The notes: generated by a model not told the origin, from the letters alone. DNA of 18,889 bases from Anaerolineales bacterium (GCA_017882065.1 JADGQD010000014.1:1-18889); one strand, 5' to 3'. Numbered from the stretch's first letter, positions 1 to 6,759 are shown. Program-made: numbers and translations.

Positions 1-174
1 TTCGGGAATGGATGCCTGCAGGACGCCCAGTTCCCAACCTTTGCTAATCAACTTGGATGGGAGTTCTTTATTCTCCTCGGCATCGTGGGCCGCTTTCCGC
101 AGGTCGCTGGTGGCATAGCGGTTGACGGCATCAATCAGCATTTTTTGTTCATCTGACGGTTCAAAAGAATACAT
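1..174 (-). CDS. Acyl-CoA dehydrogenase, N-terminal part (runs off left edge)
   Basis: Reading leftwards from an ATG at 172-174, 58 codons are open to the window edge. The protein begins MYSFEPSDEQKMLIDAVNRY and continues through a charged helical stretch with a GWELGVLQASIPE-like segment. This is the typical start of the N-terminal alpha-helical domain of acyl-CoA dehydrogenases (F-x-x-[ST]-x-[ED]-[QE] followed by R/K-x-A...GW..G). Such enzymes are cytoplasmic flavoproteins that oxidise acyl-CoA to enoyl-CoA and pass electrons to ETF. A strong Shine-Dalgarno (AAAGGAGG) lies about 6 nt upstream of the ATG. It is the last visible gene of a leftward tetR/hydrolase/small-ORF transcript, and etfBA lies close by, which supports the call. 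Substrate chain type cannot be told from 58 residues. Confidence 0.8.
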   Translation of the reverse strand, partial: MYSFEPSDEQKMLIDAVNRYATSDLRKAAHDAEENKELPSKLISKGWELGVLQASIPE

Positions 175-203
175 GGCTCCTCCTTTGGGTGTGGGTTACA
201 CGT

Positions 204-329
204 TCACAGAATCGGGTTGACATATTTGTGTTTCCAGCCACCGTTCCTTCGGGCAATATCCTCAGGACAGGTTCCGGCGCGCTGAGTGCGTTTTACAAGG
301 TACTGTGAAAATAATTGAACCTGAATCAT
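204..329 (-). CDS. Putative 41-aa small protein between hydrolase and acyl-CoA dehydrogenase
   Basis: An ATG at 327-329 opens a 41-codon frame ending with TGA at 204-206. The ATG is preceded at about 7 nt by an AAGGA Shine-Dalgarno. The product begins MIQVQLFSQYLVKRTQRAG and continues with a CPEDIARRNGGWKHKY segment. It is basic, has one Cys and no membrane segment. It fills the gap between the hydrolase stop (374) and the acyl-CoA dehydrogenase start (174), with spacers of 44 and 29 nt, as expected for an operon member. I do not recognise a family. It could also be a non-coding leader that happens to be open. Conservation in relatives would decide. Confidence 0.4.
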   Translation of the reverse strand: MIQVQLFSQYLVKRTQRAGTCPEDIARRNGGWKHKYVNPIL

Positions 330-373
330 TGTTTTTTCCTTACTTTTTGGCTGCTTCGGTTCAGAAATTTATA

Positions 374-1450
374 TTAGGAACATAGGATCGTTTTGACTTT
401 CTTTGTGACCGTATCGTTGATGCGCTGATAGCGGATGACCACTGGGCAGTAATCGGATTCTAGTTCTTCCATGTTGACAATGCGCAGCAGGCCGCGCTGG
501 TGAAGATATTCCACGTGCGCGCCGGCCTCCTCGATCGCCAGCAGGACATGGTAACCATTCACGCTGCCAAAGAGTTCCTTCGAGATATCCGCGATGGTAT
601 GCGGCTCGGCGAGGAATTCCAGTGTAAGTTTCAACCGGGCGGCGTGCTCCCGGCGGATCTCGGCCAGGCGCACCGGCAGATTGGGGATCGGATCGTCGTG
701 ACCGGCCAGGGTTAGAGAAGAACCGCCGGCCCACTTTTCGAGCAAATCAAGCGAATCAAGATAATGTCCCAGCCCCGTGGAGAGTGTCAGCCGCTCGGGA
801 CTCTGGTGGGGAGAGATTCTGCCAAGTACATGATCGCCGCTGAAGAGGATGTCGTGCAGGCGGATGGCAACATGCCCGGCGCAGTGTCCCGGTACGTGCA
901 ACATTTCGAAAGAGCCGAGGCGCATCCCTTTGGCATTGTAGGTGAAATCCACCTTCACCGAATGGGAGAGCAACTTGTTGACGCGGTACATGGTGAGGAT
1001 GCCTTCGCGCTTATCCTCTGGGACGCCGGCCTCAACCAGATAAGCCTTCAATCGGTTCTCGGCGATGGCCACGCGTTCCTCGTAATTGGTCAGATTGCCC
1101 AGGTCGAGTTCGTGGATGCCGATGAGGGCATTCGTGCGTCCGTTTAGGAAAACCAGCCCACCGAAATGGTCAATGTGGCCGTGGGTGATAAGTATGTGGG
1201 TCAGGTCTTCAATGCGAATTGTCCGTCCGGCCGCGCGGCTGGCTTGATCGAACCCGGCTTCCATGTGGGCATTGGAATCGCCGAAGCCGGAGCCAGTGTC
1301 TATCAGCACAGTGTGACCATCCACCAGAACCAGATAGGCGTACGCCCAGAACTCCGGGAAGACGTTCATAGGGATTCGGAAAATGCGTGCCCCGCCGGTC
1401 GTCTCGAAAGTTTGGAAGGTGTAGGGAATTTTGGTGGAATGGATATCCAT
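374..1450 (-). CDS. Metallo-beta-lactamase-fold hydrolase with C-terminal helical domain
   Basis: 358 aa from the ATG at 1448-1450. The open frame extends further upstream, but that extension lies inside the tetR gene. The metal-binding signature HGHIDH is at residues 90-95. It is followed by a GHCAGH histidine (about 189), an SGDH aspartate (206) and a final AGH histidine (about 251), so the full dinuclear metal site of the superfamily is visible. Residues about 260-358 form an extra C-terminal region resembling the winged-helix tail of LACTB2-like hydrolases. Glyoxalase-II-like thioester hydrolases belong to the same superfamily. The start is 2 nt after the tetR stop, implying translational coupling. 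The acyl-CoA dehydrogenase context makes an acyl-thioester substrate plausible, but this is inference and the substrate is unknown. Confidence 0.85.
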   Translation of the reverse strand: MDIHSTKIPYTFQTFETTGGARIFRIPMNVFPEFWAYAYLVLVDGHTVLIDTGSGFGDSNAHMEAGFDQASRAAGRTIRIEDLTHILITHGHIDHFGGLVFLNGRTNALIGIHELDLGNLTNYEERVAIAENRLKAYLVEAGVPEDKREGILTMYRVNKLLSHSVKVDFTYNAKGMRLGSFEMLHVPGHCAGHVAIRLHDILFSGDHVLGRISPHQSPERLTLSTGLGHYLDSLDLLEKWAGGSSLTLAGHDDPIPNLPVRLAEIRREHAARLKLTLEFLAEPHTIADISKELFGSVNGYHVLLAIEEAGAHVEYLHQRGLLRIVNMEELESDYCPVVIRYQRINDTVTKKVKTILCS

Positions 1451-1452
1451 TA

Positions 1453-2016
1453 TCAACGCCCTCTTAGTCCATCCAATAAGAGCGCGGCAAATTGGTCGGA
1501 AATCTGCCCGATGGAAAACAATCCGTCCGAGCGGTACCAGGTGATCGTCCAGTTCATCACACCCAACAGGGCGCGGACCGTCATGGACGGGTCGGTATTG
1601 TGGAACACGCCGCTCTCCACACCCTCCTGTATCAGATCGCGCCACAACCGTTCAAATCGGTCGCGGCGCGGAATGTGGCGTTCATGATATTCCGGGTCGA
1701 GCGAGCGGTGTTCAAGCAGCAGGACTGCCGCCAGGTCAGCGTGCTCGGCCAGACTTCCCAGATAGACGCGCACTGCCCGGCACAATTTCTCGTCAACAGG
1801 CATGTCCTGTGTAATAACGGCTGAAACACGCTCGATCAGCAAGTCCAGTGCCTGGTCAAGAAGCGCGAGCAGGATTTCCTGTTTGCTCGAAAAATGGTGG
1901 TAGAGACTGGCCTTTTGCAGATTGACCGCGTCAGCAATATCCTTCATCGAGGCAGCATGAAAGCCTTTCTTACGGATAATCTGCGCAGCGGCTTCAAGGA
2001 TCAGTTCGCGGTTCAT
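1453..2016 (-). CDS. TetR-family transcriptional regulator
   Basis: 187 aa starting MNRELILEAAAQIIRKKGFH. The N-terminal domain has the TetR helix-turn-helix at about residues 24-43 (AASMKDIADAVNLQKASLYHHF), including the family's hallmark SLYHHF recognition-helix end. The C-terminal half is a variable helical ligand-binding domain. Length is normal for the family. It is the first gene of the leftward transcript and lies just downstream of a promoter with a perfect palindrome, so autoregulation and control of the hydrolase and acyl-CoA dehydrogenase are likely. By analogy with TetR regulators of fatty-acid degradation (FadR of Bacillus/Thermus, KstR types), an acyl-CoA effector is plausible but not shown. 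No clear Shine-Dalgarno precedes the ATG. Confidence 0.9.
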   Translation of the reverse strand: MNRELILEAAAQIIRKKGFHAASMKDIADAVNLQKASLYHHFSSKQEILLALLDQALDLLIERVSAVITQDMPVDEKLCRAVRVYLGSLAEHADLAAVLLLEHRSLDPEYHERHIPRRDRFERLWRDLIQEGVESGVFHNTDPSMTVRALLGVMNWTITWYRSDGLFSIGQISDQFAALLLDGLRGR

Positions 2017-2024
2017 AAATAGTC

Positions 2025-2040
2025 TACCGACCGGTCGGTA
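2025..2040. promoter_or_regulatory. Probable TetR operator, 16-bp perfect palindrome
   Basis: TACCGACCGGTCGGTA is a perfect 8+8 palindrome that begins 8 nt upstream of the tetR ATG. It covers the predicted transcription start of the promoter at 2046-2074. The ACCGACCGGT-type core resembles operators of TetR regulators of lipid metabolism. Its position would block initiation, so autorepression is the simplest reading. Confidence 0.75.
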
Positions 2041-2045
2041 AATAA

Positions 2046-2074
2046 AGAATACCAGAATTGGAATTAAGAGTCAA
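2046..2074 (-). promoter_or_regulatory. Sigma70-type promoter for tetR operon
   Basis: On the minus strand TTGACT (2069-2074) and TATTCT (2046-2051) are separated by exactly 17 bp. The predicted start falls at about 2039-2040, inside the palindromic operator. That gives a leader of about 24 nt without a recognisable Shine-Dalgarno. Confidence 0.65.
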
Positions 2075-2164
2075 TAGCGATAGATCTGGTTTCGGTAACA
2101 CAACGGTTCAGTATGACTATTCCCATAAAACCATCTATAGATCAACCGGGTGGATTGTTAACGA

Positions 2165-2191
2165 AGCCCCTGTCGTATAAGCACAGGGGCT
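2165..2191 (-). terminator. Terminator-like hairpin after etfA
   Basis: AGCCCCTGT (2165-2173) and ACAGGGGCT (2183-2191) form a perfect 9-bp stem with a 9-nt loop, 21 nt past the etfA stop. The downstream minus-strand bases (TTCGTT) are only weakly U-rich. It sits between etfA and the tetR promoter and probably ends the etfBA transcript. Confidence 0.6.
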
Positions 2192-2211
2192 GGGAGTGAG
2201 GGTTTAAGAGT

Positions 2212-3228
2212 TTATTTGCCCATTTTCTTCTTGAACGCCACAGTCAGCGCCGGGACGATCTGGAATAGATCGCCGACCACCCCGTAGCGCGCCAATTTGA
2301 ATATGGGCGCTTCGGGGTCCTTGTTGATGGCAACGATAACTTTGCTGGTGCGCATACCGGCTAGGTGCTGGATCGCCCCTGAAATGCCGCAGGCGATATA
2401 TACATCCGGCGAGACTACTTTGCCAGTCTGCCCCACCTGGTGAGTGTAGGGGACGTAGCCAGCATCCACCGCCGCGCGCGAGGCCCCGACGGCTGCCCCC
2501 AGCGCCGAGGCCAGATCTATGACCAGCGCAAAGCCCTGTTGGGCTCGCCAGATTTCGGCTTGTTTCTCGTCCAGTCCGGCCGGTGGTGTCAGGGCCGGGT
2601 TATTCGAGACGCCGCGTCCCCCGGAGACGATCACACTTGCATCCGTCAGGCTGACGCCGCTTTCGCTGGTAGTGTAACCTTCTACTTTGGTAGGGAAATC
2701 GCCAATGGCAGCAGCTACCTTGGTTAACGTCCCGGATTTCCCGGCCTGCTGGGCTGGTTTCGGAAAAGCCCGCCCACGCAGGGTAATGATCTGCGGTCTG
2801 GATGAGCAAGTTTCCTTGGTCAGCAGTTTTCCAGCGTAGATCGGGCGAGTGACAGTGATTTTACCGCCCGTGGCCTCTAAGGATGTCACGTCTACCATCA
2901 CGCCGGTCCTCAAGTCAATGGCGACCATGCCAGCTAGCTCACGGCCGCGCGTCGTGGTCGGGAATAGGAGCAGGTCCGGGGTCCGCTCCGCTGAGAGCTT
3001 GCTAAGGGTCGTCGCGTAGGCTTCCGCGCGGTAATCGACCAGGGACGCATCGTCTGCCAGCAGCACCTCGTCCGCGCCATACTCAAAAGCGGCTTTTGCC
3101 AGTGCTTCGATGCCAGAGCCAAAGACCAGCGCGGTGACATTACCGAGCGTTTTACCGACGCCGATGGTTTCCCACGAGGCGGGTAGGGCATTGCCCTTGA
3201 AGTGGTCAATATAAACCCAGGTGTTCAT
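2212..3228 (-). CDS. etfA: Electron transfer flavoprotein subunit alpha
   Basis: 338 aa, normal length for EtfA. The N-terminal half is the nucleotide-binding-like domain I. The C-terminal FAD domain shows the family motifs in order: SGGRG (about 202-206), GASR (248-251), the QVGQTGK loop (264-270), CGISGAIQH (280-288) and INKDPEAPIF (301-310). With EtfB it forms the soluble heterodimer carrying FAD that takes electrons from acyl-CoA dehydrogenases. Its ATG (3226-3228) overlaps the etfB stop in an ATGA arrangement, so translation is coupled. A terminator-like hairpin follows. No sign of the fused ferredoxin domain found in some anaerobe EtfA proteins. Confidence 0.96.
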   Translation of the reverse strand: MNTWVYIDHFKGNALPASWETIGVGKTLGNVTALVFGSGIEALAKAAFEYGADEVLLADDASLVDYRAEAYATTLSKLSAERTPDLLLFPTTTRGRELAGMVAIDLRTGVMVDVTSLEATGGKITVTRPIYAGKLLTKETCSSRPQIITLRGRAFPKPAQQAGKSGTLTKVAAAIGDFPTKVEGYTTSESGVSLTDASVIVSGGRGVSNNPALTPPAGLDEKQAEIWRAQQGFALVIDLASALGAAVGASRAAVDAGYVPYTHQVGQTGKVVSPDVYIACGISGAIQHLAGMRTSKVIVAINKDPEAPIFKLARYGVVGDLFQIVPALTVAFKKKMGK

Positions 3229-3995
3229 AGGACTTTCTCCGCCAAGATTTTATTGGCTAGTGTTTCAGAGATCTCTTCCGGACTGCCGCCAGTGATGAAC
3301 TCGCATTTGACTTCCCGGCTGGGTGGGTTTATTATCTCCGGCCAGGCGATGACAGAGGCCGGCGCGGCAATGCCCAACTCAGTCAGCGGCCAGGTCGGGA
3401 TTTCGGCGCGCGAGGCTTTGCGGATGCCCATGAACGAGGGGTAGCGCGGCTCGCCAAAGTCTTTTGTCAAGCTGAAGACGGCAGGCAGTTTGGCCGTGAC
3501 GATCTGCCGCCCTTCCTCGATACCGCGTTCGACTCGAACGTTGATCCCCTCGATTTTGATAACCGAGGCCAGGGTCAGCGCGGGCCAGCCCAGCAAACGA
3601 GCCGTCTGCGCCGGCACCAGGCCGGCGTCACCGTCAATGGCCTGGCGGCCAAAGAAGGCCATGTCCACACCACCGGTTTTCAGGATGGTAGCCGCCAGGA
3701 CTTGGGCGGTAGCTTGAGTATCCATGTTGACCAGGGCGGGATCGCAGATCAAGGTGGCATCATCGGCCCCCATGGCAAGGGCGCGCTTGAGCGCTTCTTT
3801 GGTGCTCTCGTCACCGATGGTAATAGCAGTGACGGTACCACCCAGCGCCTCTTTTTGCTGGAGAGCGGCCTCCAAAGCATATTCATCCCATGGATTCATG
3901 ATCAGGGGAGCATCACCCCAGGATACTTTTCCATGCTCAACGACGACTTTGGCTGTTGAATCCGGGACTTGTTTTATACAGACAACAATTTTCAT
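3225..3995 (-). CDS. etfB: Electron transfer flavoprotein subunit beta
   Basis: 256 aa from the ATG at 3993-3995. I chose this start because a strong GGAGGA Shine-Dalgarno lies about 7 nt upstream and because MKIVVCIKQVPD is the standard EtfB beginning. An in-frame start 7 codons earlier would swallow the Shine-Dalgarno. The AMP-binding segment GRQAIDGDAG lies at about 116-125, and the tail has the typical helix that embraces EtfA. It partners with EtfA to accept electrons from acyl-CoA dehydrogenase. The preceding gene is a DinB-like protein 69 nt away. Confidence 0.96.
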   Translation of the reverse strand: MKIVVCIKQVPDSTAKVVVEHGKVSWGDAPLIMNPWDEYALEAALQQKEALGGTVTAITIGDESTKEALKRALAMGADDATLICDPALVNMDTQATAQVLAATILKTGGVDMAFFGRQAIDGDAGLVPAQTARLLGWPALTLASVIKIEGINVRVERGIEEGRQIVTAKLPAVFSLTKDFGEPRYPSFMGIRKASRAEIPTWPLTELGIAAPASVIAWPEIINPPSREVKCEFITGGSPEEISETLANKILAEKVL

Positions 3996-4063
3996 GAAAC
4001 ATCCTCCTTTTATCAAAACTCTCTGCCTGTTCCTGGAGAAACCGATTTTCCATCATCGCAATT

Positions 4064-4092
4064 ATTATACAACACTCCCCAGAAGCTTTGAT
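4064..4092 (-). promoter_or_regulatory. Possible etfBA promoter
   Basis: A perfect TATAAT (minus strand, 4064-4069) lies about 70 nt before etfB and overlaps the end of the dinB-like gene. At 17-bp spacing the -35 position is ATCAAA (4087-4092), a weak match, so the call rests mainly on the -10. Confidence 0.4.
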
Positions 4093-4547
4093 AGTTCACG
4101 CATGTGGATCAATTGATGCCCATAAATGGCCCCTATCATTGTCTCAACATTCACATCCCCTAATACCGGATGTCGTCCGATCTTATCCAACTGGTCTGCA
4201 CTAAGCGTCCCGATCCACTCAATGGTCTGTCGGCGTGCTTGATCCAGAAAATCAAGCAAGATTGGCGGCGATAAACCTTCCAGACGATCTTGCTCATCAG
4301 CATTGTAGCGATTGATGTCAAGATCCGGCGGGGCGCCCAAACCGCCATCAGCAACATCTTGGGCCAGGGCAAGGAGTTGTCTCTCTGCCGATACAAAATG
4401 CGCCAACAGATGACGTACCTGCCACGTTGGGTCGTTGTAGAGCGGCTTCTGCCATTGTTCCGGCGTCAAAGCGTTCAAAATCTCAAAGGTCTTTTGTCGA
4501 CCTTTCTCCAATTTGGCTGCCAATGCATCTGCTCTTGGTTGTGTCAT
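4065..4547 (-). CDS. DinB/ClbS-like four-helix protein
   Basis: 160 aa from the ATG at 4545-4547. A TTG 13 codons upstream is possible but falls within the neighbouring remnant. The sequence is mostly amphipathic helices. It has TWQVRHLLAHFVSAERQLL (about 41-59, with H46 and H50) and a C-terminal YGHQLIHMRELSKLL (H134 and H138). The N-terminal His plus the C-terminal H-x-x-x-H fit the metal triad of DinB-fold proteins (DinB, YfiT, DfsB/ClbS groups). Some members are thiol transferases or hydrolases, and the function here is unknown. It sits directly downstream of a truncated Fe-S subunit gene and upstream of etfBA on the same strand. Only a weak, distant AGGA precedes the ATG. Confidence 0.75.
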   Translation of the reverse strand: MTQPRADALAAKLEKGRQKTFEILNALTPEQWQKPLYNDPTWQVRHLLAHFVSAERQLLALAQDVADGGLGAPPDLDINRYNADEQDRLEGLSPPILLDFLDQARRQTIEWIGTLSADQLDKIGRHPVLGDVNVETMIGAIYGHQLIHMRELSKLLGSVV

Positions 4548-4570
4548 GGCAAAAGTTGTTGTCCTATCTT

Positions 4571-4807
4571 TTAAAAGTGGATCCAAAAGCGCTCGCTGTC
4601 ATATACTGGACCGGTCAAACCGGCGATCTCAATTTCACATCCATTGCAGGATCCGGTGTCCACTTCACGGATCGCGAGCGCGCGGCCCAGCAAACATCGA
4701 GCAGATTCGTCAGTCTGTTGTACCAATTGGACAGTTTCAGTATCGTCTGGGCAAAGGGGTTCAGTCACAATTCCGGTTCGAAAGATTTTCTGAAGTAATG
4801 AAGGCAT
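4571..4807 (-). pseudogene. Truncated NiFe-hydrogenase/complex-I small Fe-S subunit (HyfI/HycG/NuoB type)
   Basis: From an ATG at 4805-4807, 78 codons read MPSLLQKIFRTGIVTEP, then a helical stretch, then REVDTGSCNGCEIEIAGLTG and PVYDSERF, then stop. The GSCNGCE motif and the following PxYDxERFGI-like segment are the N-terminal Fe-S region of group 4 hydrogenase small subunits and NuoB-like proteins, normally about 150 to 260 aa. The two distal cluster cysteines and the whole C-terminal half are absent. The expected glycine in ERFGI is tryptophan, four codons before the stop. No continuation is visible in other frames, because the DinB-like gene starts at 4547. I read this as a deletion-truncated remnant. 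The open frame extends upstream to 4861 without homology. It lies just downstream of a c-di-AMP riboswitch. Confidence 0.75.
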
Positions 4808-4861
4808 AGGCAGTACTTTTAAAAAACAATCCCTTCGTGACGTCATTAGATATAACAGCAA

Positions 4862-4892
4862 AAGCCCAAGAACCCACTGGTTTAAAGGGCTT
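4862..4892 (-). terminator. Terminator-like hairpin in riboswitch expression platform
   Basis: Just 3' of the c-di-AMP aptamer on the minus strand, AAGCCC (4887-4892) pairs with GGGCTT (4862-4867). An inner AACC/GGTT pairing closes a short loop, and TTTTG follows. The position suits a transcription-attenuation platform, and known ydaO switches are mostly ligand-OFF. The T tract is short. Confidence 0.5.
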
Positions 4893-4896
4893 CTGA

Positions 4897-5006
4897 AACG
4901 CCAGCGAGGTTAGCTGATGGATTCGGGTCTCAAAAGTGACCCTATCGGGCAGGCCGGATTCACCCCGTAAGGAACTGGGTTCCCCGCGCTGGAAAGCTTA
5001 GGCGCT
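4897..5006 (-). ncRNA. c-di-AMP riboswitch (ydaO/yuaA family)
   Basis: The minus strand carries the conserved family blocks in order: GGGGAACCC, then GGGGTGAATCC, then ATAGGG, then GACCCGAATCC, then ATCAGCTAACCTCG. The ends AGCGCC (5001-5006) and GGCGTT (4897-4902) pair to close P1. These blocks are the most conserved parts of the ydaO/yuaA leader, which binds cyclic di-AMP and usually controls potassium transport, osmoprotection or cell-wall hydrolase genes. Here it starts 2 nt after the arsR stop and precedes a hairpin and a truncated Fe-S subunit gene. No potassium transporter or hydrolase is nearby. Confidence 0.92.
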
Positions 5007-5008
5007 AT

Positions 5009-5392
5009 CTATGACACGCTGATTGGCGAAGCACGCTTTGCATCAATGTCTTGGGTATTTCCAGCATTTTCATCTTCCAGTTGTTCAAGAGTCAAGCGAG
5101 TATCCAGTAGTTGGTTGTTTAAGATCCGGCGGGCAACATCAAGCAATTCAAAGACCTCTGGATCGCGAACCCGATAATAAACGGTCGTCCCAGCTTTGCG
5201 GCTCTCAACAATATTCTTATGACGCAAGACGGACAGTTGCTGGGATACACTGGAAGATTCAATGCCCAAACGGTCCTGCAAATCAGTAACACTCAACTCA
5301 CGTGCCCGGAGCAGTTCTAAGATTTTGATCCTTGCAGGGTGAGATAAAGCCTTGAAGAATTCAGCTTTGAAATTGCGGAGCGAATCTTGCAT
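5009..5392 (-). CDS. ArsR-family winged-helix regulator
   Basis: 127 aa. Residues about 8-85 are a typical ArsR winged helix: FFKALSHPARIKILELL at the start, then the recognition region LSVTDLQDRLGIESSSVSQQLSVLR, then the wing with AGTTVYYRV. The signature metal ligands of ArsR/SmtB (ELCVCDL cysteines or C-terminal His/Asp pairs) are missing (LSVTDL here), so it is probably a non-metal or redox/other-signal member. The C-terminal tail (about 100-127) is polar. The ATG at 5390-5392 has AAGGA at 9 nt spacing. It is divergent from the sigma factor gene. Its stop lies 2 nt before the c-di-AMP riboswitch, so the switch probably sits within the same transcript. Confidence 0.9.
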   Translation of the reverse strand: MQDSLRNFKAEFFKALSHPARIKILELLRARELSVTDLQDRLGIESSSVSQQLSVLRHKNIVESRKAGTTVYYRVRDPEVFELLDVARRILNNQLLDTRLTLEQLEDENAGNTQDIDAKRASPISVS

Positions 5393-5399
5393 GATGTGA

Positions 5400-5416
5400 A
5401 TTCCTTGGTAAGGAAT
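5400..5416. promoter_or_regulatory. Inverted repeat enclosing the arsR ribosome binding site
   Basis: ATTCCTT-ACC-AAGGAAT (minus strand) is a perfect 7-bp inverted repeat with a 3-nt spacer, 8 nt before the arsR ATG. The 3' arm contains the AAGGA Shine-Dalgarno. It could be an operator half-site pair or a hairpin hiding the ribosome site. Confidence 0.4.
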
Positions 5417-5439
5417 ACCATTTTACTTGAAATATGAAT

Positions 5440-5468
5440 ATCTTATTTAATTTGAATATTATAATCAA
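5440..5468 (-). promoter_or_regulatory. Possible arsR promoter
   Basis: On the minus strand TTGATT (5463-5468) and TAAGAT (5440-5445) are 17 bp apart, in a very AT-rich divergent spacer. A start near 5433 would give a leader of about 40 nt. Confidence 0.45.
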
Positions 5469-5553
5469 ATTATATGATAAGATTGCTATCCGTCAAGGGG
5501 TGTTCTTTGGGAACTCTGTGAAATTATGATAATTAATTTGGTCAGGAAACAAA

Positions 5554-6759
5554 ATGGAGAAAAGTTTACTGCTTGAGGTGGAAGAAGAATACTCGCCTAT
5601 CGCCCGGTTGATCGAGTTGGGACGGCAGAAGAAATATGTCACCATCGACGACATCCTGCACTTCTTACCTGAAGCCGAAAAGGATATTGAGCAATTGGAG
5701 GAAGCTTTTTCGGCGCTCTTGAGTGCGGGAGTTGCTTTTGTTGAAGACACCCCTGTCAGTGAACCACCAGAGAATGAATTAGTTGCTGTGGAAGGAACCG
5801 AGACCGGGGCTGAGCCAGAATTTTCGTCGGACGATCTTCTCGCCAACATTGACGCCGTCGACACCATTGGGCTGTATCTCAAAGAAGTCAGCCAAGTCCC
5901 GCTGCTGACAGCGACAGAAGAAGTCAAGCTCGCCAAGCGCATCGAGCACGGACGGACGGCTCGTGAAGAACTGGCGCGCGGCAAAGTCGTCCCCCACCGC
6001 CGGATCGAATTGCGTAAATTCATCGAAGACGGTTGGTCTGCCCGCGAGCACCTAATTACAGCCAACTCTCGTCTGGTGATCAGTATCGCCAAAAAATATA
6101 TGGGGCGCGGCGTACCCTTCCTTGACCTGATCCAGGAAGGCAATATCGGCCTCATGCGTTCCACCAAAAAGTTCGACTACCACCGTGGTCACAAATTCAG
6201 CACCTATGCCACTTGGTGGATCCGCCAGGCCGTGACACGCGCCATTGCTGACCAGGGACGTACCATCCGTGTCCCGGTTCACATGGGTGATCAAATCAAC
6301 AAGCTCTTCCGCATCCAGCACCAGTTGACTCAGCGCCTGGGCCGCGAACCAACCGTCGAGGAGATGGCCGAAGCACTGGAAGTGCCACCCCAAAAAGTCG
6401 AGAACATAATCCGGGTTGCGCGCCGGCCGCTGTCGTTGGAAACGCCAACTGGTGATGATGAAGACTCAGTACTCGGCGACTTTATTGAAGATGACGAAAT
6501 TGTTCAGCCCGATGAAACCGCGACATATAATCTGCTGCGCGAGAATTTGCGCGAAGTCTTAAACGGATTGCCGCCCCGCGAAGTGCGCATCCTGCAACTG
6601 CGCTATGGCTTGCTCGATGGGCAGGCCTACACGCTGGAGGAAGTTGGGCGCAAGATGGGCGTGACGCGTGAGCGCGTCCGCCAGATCGAAGCCCAAGCCT
6701 TGACCCGTCTGCGTCACCCGTCCATCCACCGCAAACTGCACGACTATCTGGGTGAATAA
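5554..6759 (+). CDS. RNA polymerase primary-type sigma-70 factor (RpoD/SigA family)
   Basis: 401 aa. The N-terminal 60 residues resemble region 1.1 (short, acidic). Region 1.2 starts at about 103 (DTIGLYLKEVSQVPLLT). Region 2 at about 166-238 contains the core-binding DLIQEGNIGLMRSTKKFD and the -10 recognition helix TYATWWIRQAVTRAIADQ. Region 3 spans about 247-323. Region 4 spans about 336-392 with the -35-binding helix-turn-helix TLEEVGRKMGVTRERVRQIE. All parts are intact, so it should bind core enzyme and recognise TTGACA/TATAAT promoters. Chloroflexota often carry several RpoD-like paralogues, so this may be the housekeeping factor or a paralogue. The short region 1.1 and lack of dnaG/rpsU neighbours favour not assuming rpoD. 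AGGA lies 7 nt before the ATG. Confidence 0.93.
   Translation: MEKSLLLEVEEEYSPIARLIELGRQKKYVTIDDILHFLPEAEKDIEQLEEAFSALLSAGVAFVEDTPVSEPPENELVAVEGTETGAEPEFSSDDLLANIDAVDTIGLYLKEVSQVPLLTATEEVKLAKRIEHGRTAREELARGKVVPHRRIELRKFIEDGWSAREHLITANSRLVISIAKKYMGRGVPFLDLIQEGNIGLMRSTKKFDYHRGHKFSTYATWWIRQAVTRAIADQGRTIRVPVHMGDQINKLFRIQHQLTQRLGREPTVEEMAEALEVPPQKVENIIRVARRPLSLETPTGDDEDSVLGDFIEDDEIVQPDETATYNLLRENLREVLNGLPPREVRILQLRYGLLDGQAYTLEEVGRKMGVTRERVRQIEAQALTRLRHPSIHRKLHDYLGE

Noticed and set aside
1451..1645. 65-residue N-terminal extension of the metallo-hydrolase
   Set aside because: It lies wholly within the tetR coding region in another frame and contains no domain. The ATG at 1450 is 2 nt after the tetR stop.
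5493..6167. 224-aa minus-strand frame across the sigma factor gene
   Set aside because: A Ser/Arg-rich shadow of the sigma factor, whose regions 1.2 to 4 are all recognisable.
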